DNA from: Actinoplanes teichomyceticus ATCC 31121
GTDB lineage: Bacteria > Actinomycetota > Actinomycetes > Mycobacteriales > Micromonosporaceae
NCBI RefSeq assembly: GCF_003711105.1
Contig: NZ_CP023865.1
Span: 3,373,001 to 3,437,000 of the forward strand
Direction of reading: 5' to 3'
DNA: 64,000 nt
Notes under the pieces: generated by a model
Databases searched by the model: none
Told to the model about the DNA's origin: nothing
What the model saw: the letters and a program-made list of their open reading frames with translations, nothing else
Made by a program: the position numbers and the translations under genes
Shown here: in pieces, positions 1-7,438 of the stretch
Layout: every line of letters begins with the position of its first letter
Position numbering within the stretch: the first letter of the stretch is position 1

Positions 1-1
1 G

Positions 2-376
2 GCGAACAAGGGCAGCCTGGTCGCGGCCAGCACCGCGGAACAGTTGGTGTACCGGCACAACATGCGACAGCTCCTCGACGGCCTGGCCCGCCGCTTCCCC
101 GACCCGCACGCCGCGGGAGTGAGCTGGAACAACCCGTCCGGCGGCTTCTTCGTGACGCTGACCGTGCCGTTCCCGGCCGACGACCTCGCCCTGGCCGACA
201 GCGCCCGCCGGTACGGCGTGCTGTGGATACCCATGCACCACTTCTACGAGGCACCGGGCGGCCTGCACCAGATCCGACTCTCGTGCAGCTGCCTGAACCC
301 GGCCGACATCGACGAAGGACTCGACCGACTCGCCGCGTTCGTCACCGGACGCGGCCGGAAAGGAGAACCCGGATGA
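2..376 (+). CDS. PLP-dependent aminotransferase, C-terminal fragment
   Basis: The reading frame is open from base 2, so this is the last 124 codons of a gene that begins left of the window. The visible part is the small domain of a fold-type I aminotransferase: a GGFFVTLTVPF segment, YGVLWIPMHHFY, and a final HQIRLSCSCLNPADIDEGL segment, the usual place of the carboxylate-binding Arg. The spacing resembles HpgT-like enzymes that make non-proteinogenic amino acids for NRPS pathways, but the PLP lysine is outside the window. The stop overlaps the MbtH start (ATGA), so it belongs to the same operon. The most likely role is the last transamination in making an unusual residue for the peptide; the substrate is unknown. 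Confidence 0.82.
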   Translation, partial: ANKGSLVAASTAEQLVYRHNMRQLLDGLARRFPDPHAAGVSWNNPSGGFFVTLTVPFPADDLALADSARRYGVLWIPMHHFYEAPGGLHQIRLSCSCLNPADIDEGLDRLAAFVTGRGRKGEPG

Positions 377-588
377 CCGACACCAGCGACTCCGCCGACC
401 GCACCGAGCACGTGGTCGTCGTCAACGACGAGGAGCAGTACTCGATCTGGCCCGCCGAACGGCCGGTCCCGGCCGGCTGGCACCCGGCCGGCCAGCGTGG
501 CGACAGGCAGGCGTGCCTCGACTGGATCGACGAGCACTGGACCGACATGCGGCCCAAGAGCCTGCGGCAGGCATTGGGCCGGCGATGA
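373..588 (+). CDS. MbtH-family NRPS accessory protein
   Basis: This 71-residue protein carries the MbtH signature: an N-x-E-x-QYSIWP stretch, then PAGW, then CLDWIDEHWTDMRPKSL. MbtH proteins bind adenylation domains of NRPSs and are needed for their folding or activity. The start ATG at 373 overlaps the upstream stop and has a GGAGA ribosome site at 360-364; the longer frame starting at 223 only shadows the aminotransferase. It is translationally coupled to the ligase gene behind it (ATGA at 585-588). Its presence suggests that one or more of the five A domains downstream depend on it. Confidence 0.95.
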   Translation: MTDTSDSADRTEHVVVVNDEEQYSIWPAERPVPAGWHPAGQRGDRQACLDWIDEHWTDMRPKSLRQALGRR

Positions 589-2189
589 CGGCGCCCCAGG
601 ACGGTTCGCACGTCGTCAGCCTGCTGGACACCTTCGCCGGACACGGCGACCGGGTGGCGTTCGACGAGGGGGCGCGCACGCTGACCTACGCCCAGCTGCC
701 GGCCATGGTGTACCGGCTGGCCCGGGCGCTGTCGGCCGGCGGGCTGCGACGGCACGACGGCATCGTGGCCCTGGCCGCCAACCGGCCCGAGATGCTGATG
801 GTCCAGCTCGCCGCCCAGCTGATCGGCTGCTACTACGCCGGCGTGCCCGGCGTGCTCTCGGTGGACGATCAGCGGGCGCTGATCGCCGACAGCGGGGCGC
901 GGGCGCTCCTCTACGACCCGGCCCAGCACGCCGAGCGGGTCGCCGAACTGGTCGGGCACCAACCGGTCGACATCCTTCTGAGCCTCGGCAGCGGCGACGC
1001 CGGCGTGGACCTCCTGGCGGCCGCCGCCGGGCACAGCGCCGACCCCGTGCCCCCGCGGGGCGACCCGGCCGACATCGCCGAGCTGGTGTACACCAGCGGC
1101 AGCACCGGGCGGCCCAAGGCCGCGTCCTTCACGTTCCGGCAGTGCGCCGCACTGGTCGACTTCTGGCGCCGGCAGCTGGCCGGTGACTCGCCGGAGGCGG
1201 CCGTGTACCGGGCGGCGGGGTGCCGGGTGCTGTGGTCCATGCCGTTCCTGTGGCTGTCCGGGCCGACCGTCCTGCCCGCCCTGACCGGCGGCGCGGCGTT
1301 CGTCGTCCGCAACACCCCCGCAGCGCGGGACGTGCTGCGGGCGGCCGAGCAGGAGGCGGTCACCGTGCTGACGATGCCGCCGTCGCGGATGTACCGGCTG
1401 CTGGACGAGCCGTACCTGGAGCACGCCGACCTGTCCCGGTTGGAGCTGCTGGTGTACCACAGCTCGGCGGCGACGCCCGCGCGGCTGCGGGAGGCGGGGG
1501 AGAGGCTGGGACCGGTGCTGCTGCAGAGCTACGGGCAGACCGAGACCAAAATGATCTCCGCGCTCGACCCGAGCGAGCATGCCCGCCCGGACGGCGAGCT
1601 GCTGCGGTCGGCGGGGCGGCCCCGGCCCGGTGTCGAGGTGCAGGTCCGCGACGACGCCGGGACCGTGCTCGGCCCCGGCGAGGTCGGCGAGGTCTGGGTC
1701 CGGTCTCCGATGATCATGGAGGGGTACTGGCGTGCGCCGGAGCTGACCGCCGCCACCAAGATCGACGGCTGGATCCGCACCCGGGACGTCGGCCGCTGGG
1801 ACGCCGACGGATACCTCTACCTCGTCGACCGGCTGCGCGACGTGGTGATCGTCGACGGGATCACCTGCTACACCCGCGAGATCGAGGACGTCCTGGCCAC
1901 CCACCCCGCGGTGCGCCGGGCGGCGGTCGTCGGCCGGCCCGACGACCAGACGGGCGAGGCGGTGCACGCCTTCGTGGTCCTCGCCGCCGGCGCGCGGGTC
2001 GACGAGCAGGAGCTGCGGGACCTGGTCGGCGCCCGCAAGGCCGCGCCGCACGTGCCGCGGACGATCACCGTCGTCGACGACATCCCGCAGACCGCCGTCG
2101 GAAAACCGGACAAGAACGCGCTCCGGGCCGAGCTGGCCCGGCGTGCCGAGCCCACCCAGCCGTCACCACGCACGCCGTTACCGCGCTGA
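585..2189 (+). CDS. AMP-forming acyl-CoA-ligase-like enzyme
   Basis: This 534-residue ANL-superfamily enzyme should activate a carboxylic acid as an acyl-adenylate. The phosphate-binding loop YTSGSTGRPKAA lies at about residues 169-180, the YGQTETK motif follows, then DRLRDVVIVDG at the hinge and the C-terminal lysine in AVGKPDKNALR. There is no carrier domain. The region corresponding to the amino-acid pocket (SMPFLWLSG) lacks the Asp that binds an alpha-amino group, so it looks like an acyl- or aryl-CoA ligase rather than a free-standing amino-acid-activating domain. The ATG at 585 overlaps the MbtH stop. It may activate an intermediate for the amino-acid-building enzymes next to it; the substrate cannot be read from the sequence. 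Confidence 0.85.
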   Translation: MTAPQDGSHVVSLLDTFAGHGDRVAFDEGARTLTYAQLPAMVYRLARALSAGGLRRHDGIVALAANRPEMLMVQLAAQLIGCYYAGVPGVLSVDDQRALIADSGARALLYDPAQHAERVAELVGHQPVDILLSLGSGDAGVDLLAAAAGHSADPVPPRGDPADIAELVYTSGSTGRPKAASFTFRQCAALVDFWRRQLAGDSPEAAVYRAAGCRVLWSMPFLWLSGPTVLPALTGGAAFVVRNTPAARDVLRAAEQEAVTVLTMPPSRMYRLLDEPYLEHADLSRLELLVYHSSAATPARLREAGERLGPVLLQSYGQTETKMISALDPSEHARPDGELLRSAGRPRPGVEVQVRDDAGTVLGPGEVGEVWVRSPMIMEGYWRAPELTAATKIDGWIRTRDVGRWDADGYLYLVDRLRDVVIVDGITCYTREIEDVLATHPAVRRAAVVGRPDDQTGEAVHAFVVLAAGARVDEQELRDLVGARKAAPHVPRTITVVDDIPQTAVGKPDKNALRAELARRAEPTQPSPRTPLPR

Positions 2190-2201
2190 CGGGAGACAGC
2201 C

Positions 2202-3443
2202 ATGTTGACACTGAAGTACCGGGACCTGATGCGCGACGCCGGTGCCGCCGGCGGGGGATACCGCTGGTGCTGCATAGTCTGCGGCCGGCAGTCCGACGAG
2301 CTGCTGCGCAACCGGTGCGCCAGCTGCGACGGGGCGATGGACGCCATCCACGACCTCGCCCGGGTGACGGTCCACGACAGCCACGACCCGCTCCAGCGGT
2401 ACGCCGGCCTGCTGCCGGTGCGTGACCCCGCCGCCCTGCGGTGGCTGGGCGAGGGCAACACGCCGTGCTTCCACGCGGAGGCGCTGGGCCGTCGACTCGG
2501 CCTGGACGCGCTCTACCTCAAGGACGAGACCAGAAACCCGACCCGGTCCACCAAGGACCGGATGGCCTCGGTGGCGCTCGCCCGGTACACCGAGCTCGGC
2601 GTCCGCGAACTCGCCCTGGCCTCCACCGGCAACAGCTCCACCGCGTACGCCCGGGCGGCCCGCCTGCTCAGTGGGTTCCTCCTGCACATCTTCGTCGGCC
2701 GCGCGTTCCTGTCCCGGCTGAACTACCCGGATCACCCGTCGGTCCGCACGTACGTCCTCGACTCGGACTTCGTCTCGGCCGGCAACGCCGCCAAGCGGTA
2801 CGCCCAGGCGTCGCACGTGCTGTTCGAGGGCGGCTTCTTCAACCCCAGCCGGCGCGAGGGCCTGAAGCTGGCCTACCTGGAGGCCTACGACGAGATGCCG
2901 GTGGCGCCCCGGCACGTGTTCCAGGCGGTGAGCAGCGGCATGGGGCTGCTCGGCGGCTACAAGGGAGCGCTGGAGTACCAGCTGCTCGGCCGGTTGCCCG
3001 AGCTGCCCGCCTTCGTCGGCGTGCAGCAGGACACCTGCAGCCCGATGGCCGCCGCGTACGCCGACGGCAGCGCGGTGTTCAGCTCCCGGTACACCGTGCC
3101 GAACCCGACCGGGCTCGCCGAGGCGATCCTGCGCGGCGACCCGACCCAGGCGTACCCCTACATCAACAGCATCTGCCGCGGCACCGGCGGCCGGATCATG
3201 TCGGTCGGCACCGAGGAGATCCGGCAGGCCCGGCGGCTGCTGCTGGAGACCGAGGGGCTGGACGCCTGCTACGCCAGCGCCACGGCGCTCGCCGGGCTGA
3301 TCGCCATGCGCCGTGCCGGGGACGTCGCGCCGGACGCGCCGGTGCTGGTCAACCTGACCGGCGCCGACCGCCCCCGGGGCCTGGTCCCCAAGGCCGTCCA
3401 GCAGGTGGGGGACGCCCCGCACGAGCCGCAGGCGACCCGGTGA
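2202..3443 (+). CDS. threonine-synthase-like PLP enzyme
   Basis: This 413-residue fold-type II PLP enzyme has the layout of threonine synthase or cysteate synthase. Two CxxC pairs (C24/C27 and C39/C42) form a small zinc-ribbon-like N-terminus; the PLP lysine is K118 in NPTRSTKDRM; the phosphate and ring contacts lie in STGNSSTAYA. Threonine synthases normally read NPTGSFKDRG, so the lysine neighbourhood is altered. The family does beta- or gamma-replacement on O-phosphoserine or O-phosphohomoserine. Inside an NRPS operon it more likely installs a new side-chain group on such a precursor than makes threonine. GGGAGAC sits ahead of the ATG, and the end overlaps the next gene (GTGA). Confidence 0.85.
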   Translation: MLTLKYRDLMRDAGAAGGGYRWCCIVCGRQSDELLRNRCASCDGAMDAIHDLARVTVHDSHDPLQRYAGLLPVRDPAALRWLGEGNTPCFHAEALGRRLGLDALYLKDETRNPTRSTKDRMASVALARYTELGVRELALASTGNSSTAYARAARLLSGFLLHIFVGRAFLSRLNYPDHPSVRTYVLDSDFVSAGNAAKRYAQASHVLFEGGFFNPSRREGLKLAYLEAYDEMPVAPRHVFQAVSSGMGLLGGYKGALEYQLLGRLPELPAFVGVQQDTCSPMAAAYADGSAVFSSRYTVPNPTGLAEAILRGDPTQAYPYINSICRGTGGRIMSVGTEEIRQARRLLLETEGLDACYASATALAGLIAMRRAGDVAPDAPVLVNLTGADRPRGLVPKAVQQVGDAPHEPQATR

Positions 3444-4561
3444 GCGCCGTGCGGGCCACCGTGATCGGCGCCGGGATCATGGGAGCGGCGGTGGGCTACC
3501 ACCTCGCCCGGACCGGTGCGGCGGTGCAGATCCTGGAAGCGGCGGCCCCGGCCACCGCCACGACCGGCGCGACGTTCGCCCGGCTCAGCGCGTTCGACAA
3601 GTCGCCGCGGGAGTACTTCGAGCTCAACCACGCGGGGATGATCGAGCACGCCCGCCTCGCCGAGCAGCTCGGGACGGCCGCCTGGTACCACCGCAGCGGC
3701 TCGGTGCTGCTGGCCGAGGAGGCCGGCGACGATCTGGCCGCCCGGGCCGAGCTGTTCCAGCAGTGGGGATACGCGCTGCGCTGGCAGGACGGCGACCGGA
3801 CCACCCGCGAGCTCGGGGTGCGGGCCGAGCTGCCGGACCGGGTGCTGCACGCCGACGACGAGGGCTGGGTGGACGCCGTGGCCCTGACCCGCCGGCTGCT
3901 CACCGAGGCGGCCGGACACGGCGCGGCGCTGCGGACCGGGGCCCGGGTGACCGGCCTGGAGCGCGGCCGCACCGGCTGGACGGTGACGGTGAACGGCGCG
4001 GAACGGCTCGGCTGCGACATCGTGGTGAACGCCGCCGGTGAGGGCAGCGTCGCCGTCGCCGCGCCGGCCGGCTCCGCGCTGGCGCTCGTACCGAGCCAGG
4101 GTCTGCTGATCCCGGCGGCCACGCCGGACGGAACGCTGCGGCGGACCCTGCACGGTTCGCGGGTCAGCATCCGGCCGGACGGCCCCGGCCGGGTGCTGCT
4201 GCGCTCGGAGCCCGTCGACCGCGTCCTCGCCGGGCACGACGCACCGCCGGAGCCGTCGCTGCTGCGGAAGCTGGCCGGCGAGGTGCTGGCCCATGCCACC
4301 CGGCTCGTCCCCGGACTCGCGCCGGCCGACCCGCGGATCGGCCGGCGGGTCCTGCCGCGCGGCGGGTACCCGCGCGTCGGCGGGTCGCCCGAGCTGCCCG
4401 GTTACTACGAGGCGGTCGCCCACAGCGGCGTCATCCTCGCGCCGCTGGTGGGCCGGCTGATCGCCGAGGAGATCAGCACGGGCCGGGTGCCGGACCTCGT
4501 CGGACCGTACCGGCCGCAGGCGGCCGCCGAGCAGGGAGGGCCGGACCATCGAGACGCATGA
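3440..4561 (+). CDS. FAD-dependent DAO-family oxidoreductase
   Basis: This 373-residue protein is of the D-amino-acid/glycine oxidase (DAO) family. The dinucleotide fold is at the start (VIGAGIMGAAVGYHL, residues 8-22), and the family's closing segment VAHSGVILAPLVGRLIAEEI is near the end. Such enzymes oxidise amines or amino acids to imines with FAD. The GTG at 3440 overlaps the upstream stop by four bases, and the frame is closed upstream only by shadow sequence. Next to the two PLP enzymes and the aminotransferase it probably oxidises an amino-acid intermediate, perhaps to an imine or dehydro-residue. The exact substrate is not deducible. Confidence 0.88.
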   Translation: MSAVRATVIGAGIMGAAVGYHLARTGAAVQILEAAAPATATTGATFARLSAFDKSPREYFELNHAGMIEHARLAEQLGTAAWYHRSGSVLLAEEAGDDLAARAELFQQWGYALRWQDGDRTTRELGVRAELPDRVLHADDEGWVDAVALTRRLLTEAAGHGAALRTGARVTGLERGRTGWTVTVNGAERLGCDIVVNAAGEGSVAVAAPAGSALALVPSQGLLIPAATPDGTLRRTLHGSRVSIRPDGPGRVLLRSEPVDRVLAGHDAPPEPSLLRKLAGEVLAHATRLVPGLAPADPRIGRRVLPRGGYPRVGGSPELPGYYEAVAHSGVILAPLVGRLIAEEISTGRVPDLVGPYRPQAAAEQGGPDHRDA

Positions 4562-4604
4562 CGGCGGACGGCCGGATTTCGGCGGTCTCCCCTCGGTACC
4601 CCTG

Positions 4605-5615
4605 GTGCCCGGCCCCACCCCGCTGCACCGGTTCGACTGGGCCGCCGGCCCGGCGTACGTCAAGCGCGACGACACCTGCTCGCCGGCGTTCGGCGGCTGC
4701 AAGGCGCGTTCGCTCGAACTCACGCTCGGCGCGGCGCTGGCCGAGGCGGCGACCCTGGTGCTGACCGCCGGCACGGTCGGCTCCAACCACGTCGCCGCGA
4801 CCGCCGTGCACGCCCACCGGCACGGCCTGCGGGTCAAGGCCTTCGTCCTGCCGCAGGCGCCCGGTGCGCTGGTGAGCCGGAACGTGCGGCTGGCACTCGG
4901 CGCCGGCGCGCAGCTGGCGCTGACCCCGCGCGGCATGTCGCTGCGGCCCACCGGGGAGCTGTTCACCACCGAGCTGGAGCGGCTGCGGCGGGCCGGGGAG
5001 CGGCCGTACGTGATCCCGTTCGGTGGCGCCGACCCGCGCAGCGCGACGGCGCACGCGTACGCGGCCGCGGAACTGGCGGCGCAGGTACGCGCCGCCGGTC
5101 TGCGCACACCGCTGCACGTCTACCTGCCGGCGGCGTCCATGCTGACCGCCGCCGGCGTCGCTGCCGGGCTGGCCCTGACCGCGACGCCGGCCCGGGTGGT
5201 CGCCGTGGACGTGGTGGGTGACCGGCGGATCGCCGGGGACGGCCTGCTCGCCCGCGCCCGCGAGACCGTCGCCCGCCTCGGCGGGGACGCCGCGGCGGTG
5301 CGGCCCGACGGCGTGGAGGTGCGCGACGCGTGGGCCGAGCGGTCCTTCGGCACCTACGCGGCGCCCGGGTCCACGGTGGTGCCGCTGCTGGGCGGCGACC
5401 GCATCGAGGTGGAGGAGGTCTACGGGGCCAAGGCGTTCGCGCACTTCCGCCGGGACGCCACCGATCCCGGCCGGGCCCCGGGCACCTGGGTGTTCTGGCA
5501 CACCGCCGACACCCGTCCCCTGACACCGCGGCAACCGGTCGGGCACCCGCCCGCGGACCTGCTGCCATACCTGACGCCCGGTGGGGCGACCGAACACGTC
5601 CGAGGAGCTGACTAG
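4605..5615 (+). CDS. D-cysteine desulfhydrase / ACC deaminase-like PLP enzyme
   Basis: This fold-type II PLP enzyme (336 residues from GTG 4605) belongs to the ACC deaminase/D-cysteine desulfhydrase group. The expected segments are KRDD, the PLP lysine K33 in FGGCKARSLEL (usually GGNKxRK), the phosphate-site segment TAGTVGSNH, and IPFGGAD. The start is uncertain. GTG 4605 has no ribosome site, while the frame stays open further upstream with homologous-looking codons (LPSVPLVPGPTPL), and AGGGAGGG at 4533-4540 stands seven bases before an ATC codon at 4548. The ATG at 4558 is in another frame. It probably eliminates, isomerises or substitutes at the beta carbon of a pathway amino acid. The substrate is unknown. 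Confidence 0.82.
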   Translation: MPGPTPLHRFDWAAGPAYVKRDDTCSPAFGGCKARSLELTLGAALAEAATLVLTAGTVGSNHVAATAVHAHRHGLRVKAFVLPQAPGALVSRNVRLALGAGAQLALTPRGMSLRPTGELFTTELERLRRAGERPYVIPFGGADPRSATAHAYAAAELAAQVRAAGLRTPLHVYLPAASMLTAAGVAAGLALTATPARVVAVDVVGDRRIAGDGLLARARETVARLGGDAAAVRPDGVEVRDAWAERSFGTYAAPGSTVVPLLGGDRIEVEEVYGAKAFAHFRRDATDPGRAPGTWVFWHTADTRPLTPRQPVGHPPADLLPYLTPGGATEHVRGAD

Positions 5616-5620
5616 TCGAC

Positions 5621-7438
5621 ATGTGCGGTATCGCGGGATGGGTGGCCTACGGCCGCGACCTGGAGGCCGAGCGCGAACGGGTGGAACGGATGACCGCCAC
5701 CATGCGGCTGCGCGGCCCCGACGACGGCGGCGTCTGGATCGGCGGCCCGGCCGCCCTGGGGCATCGCCGGCTCGCCGTCATCGACGTCGGCGGCGGCCGG
5801 CAGCCGATGACCTCACCGGACGGACAGGTGGTGCTCAGCTACAGCGGCGAGATCTACAACTTCCAGGAACTGCGGGAGCAGCTGCGCTCGCACGGCCACC
5901 AGTTCCGCACCCGCAGCGACACCGAGGTGGTGCTCGCCGCCTACCTGCAGTGGCCCGAGGACTTCGCCGCCCGGCTCAACGGCATGTACGCGTTCGCCGT
6001 GTGGGACGCCCGCAGCCAACAGCTGCTGCTGGTCCGCGACCGGCTCGGCATCAAGCCGCTCTACTACTACCCGACCGCCGACGGGCTGCTGTTCGGCTCC
6101 GAGCCCAAGGCCATCCTCGCGAACCCGCTGGCCGAGGCGGTGATCGACGGCGACGGCCTCTGCGAGCTGCTGACCTTCGCCAAGATGCCGGGCCATGCCA
6201 CCTTCCGGGGCATGTACGAGGTCCGGCCGGGCGAGATCGTCCACCTGCGCCGTGGCGGGCTGAGCCGCGCCGCGTACTGGAACCTGCAGGCGCGCGAACA
6301 CACCGCCGACGCGGCCGCCACCGCCACCGCGGTGCGTGAGCTGCTGGAGGACGTCGTCGCGCGGCAGCTGGTCTCGGACGTCGCCCTCGGCACCCTGCTC
6401 TCCGGCGGACTGGACTCCAGCGCGATCACGGCTCTCGCGCAGCGGTCGCTGGTGAGCAGCCGCGGCGAGCCGGTCCGTTCGTTCACCGTGGACTTCACCG
6501 GGTACACCGAGAACTTCACGACCGACGCGTTCCGGGCGACGCCGGACGCGCCGTACGCCGCCGAGTGCTCCCGGGCGCTGGGCACCGACCACCGCACGGT
6601 GGTGCTCGACTCCGCGCAGCTGGTCCGGCCCGAGGTCCGCCGCGCCGTGCTGCGGGCCCGCGACCTGCCGTACGGGGCGGGCGAGATGGACATCTCCCTG
6701 CACCTGTTGTTCCGGGCCGTCCGCGAGCACTCCACCGTCGTGCTGTCCGGCGAGGCCGCGGACGAGGTCTTCGGCGGCTACCCGTGGTTCCACGACAGCG
6801 CCGCGGTGAACGCCGGCACGTTCCCCTGGATGGCCGCGCTCGGCGGGTCGTCGTCGGGGGGATTCGTCTCGCCGGAGCTCACCGCCCGGCTCGATCTGGA
6901 CGGCTACGCCGCCCAGCACTACCGCGACGCGGTCGCCGAGGTGCCCCGGTTGCCCGGGGAGTCCGCGGCGCAGCGGCGCGCCCGCGAGGTCTGCTACCTG
7001 CACCTGACCCGGTTCGTGCCGATCCTGCTGGACCGCAAGGACCGGATGAGCATGGCCACCGGCCTGGAGGTACGGGTGCCGTTCTGCGACCACCGGCTCG
7101 TCGACTACGTCTTCAACGTCCCCTGGTCGATCAAGAGCGCGGACGGCCGGGAGAAGAGCCTGCTGCGGGCGGCCGTGGCGGACATGCTGCCCGCGTCGGT
7201 GGCCCAGCGCCGGAAGGCGCCGTACCCCTCCACGACCGACCCGGCCTACGCGCGGGCGCTGGCCGGCCAGGCGACCACGCTCCTGGACGCCCCGGCCGAA
7301 CTGATCCACGTCGACGCCGTGCGGGAACTGCTGCGGCGCCCGCCGGACGCGATGACCCGTGCGGAACGGGTGCGGTTGGAGGCGGCGCTGGCGCTGTGGA
7401 CCTGGGTCCGGGAATACGACGTACGGGTGGAGTCCTGA
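5621..7438 (+). CDS. asnB: asparagine synthetase (glutamine-hydrolysing)
   Basis: This is a full-length class B enzyme of 605 residues. Cys2 of MCGIAGW is the glutaminase nucleophile, with the RGPDDGG and GxRRLAV segments of the amidotransferase domain following. The synthetase half has the ATP-pyrophosphatase loop SGGLDSS at residues 261-267 and later SGEAADEVFGGYP. It uses ATP and glutamine to amidate a carboxylate. Both active sites look intact. In this operon it may amidate aspartate or a pathway acid such as an Asp-derived precursor, or supply asparagine; a beta-lactam-synthetase-type function is less likely because the glutaminase Cys is kept. Its TGA shares one base with the ATG of the first NRPS. 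Confidence 0.93.
   Translation: MCGIAGWVAYGRDLEAERERVERMTATMRLRGPDDGGVWIGGPAALGHRRLAVIDVGGGRQPMTSPDGQVVLSYSGEIYNFQELREQLRSHGHQFRTRSDTEVVLAAYLQWPEDFAARLNGMYAFAVWDARSQQLLLVRDRLGIKPLYYYPTADGLLFGSEPKAILANPLAEAVIDGDGLCELLTFAKMPGHATFRGMYEVRPGEIVHLRRGGLSRAAYWNLQAREHTADAAATATAVRELLEDVVARQLVSDVALGTLLSGGLDSSAITALAQRSLVSSRGEPVRSFTVDFTGYTENFTTDAFRATPDAPYAAECSRALGTDHRTVVLDSAQLVRPEVRRAVLRARDLPYGAGEMDISLHLLFRAVREHSTVVLSGEAADEVFGGYPWFHDSAAVNAGTFPWMAALGGSSSGGFVSPELTARLDLDGYAAQHYRDAVAEVPRLPGESAAQRRAREVCYLHLTRFVPILLDRKDRMSMATGLEVRVPFCDHRLVDYVFNVPWSIKSADGREKSLLRAAVADMLPASVAQRRKAPYPSTTDPAYARALAGQATTLLDAPAELIHVDAVRELLRRPPDAMTRAERVRLEAALALWTWVREYDVRVES

Noticed and set aside
585..2189. Ligase as a stand-alone amino-acid adenylation domain
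   Set aside because: The pocket region lacks the Asp that binds the alpha-amino group and looks like acyl-CoA ligases.
4558..4764. ATG overlapping the DAO stop, 68-codon ORF
   Set aside because: The ATGA overlap looks like normal coupling, but the frame is not that of the PLP enzyme and its translation is Arg/Ser-rich without motif.
5621..7438. AsnB-like gene as a beta-lactam synthetase or lasso cyclase
   Set aside because: The glutaminase Cys2 is kept and the length is normal, while those enzymes usually lack a working glutaminase; no lasso precursor or protease is nearby.
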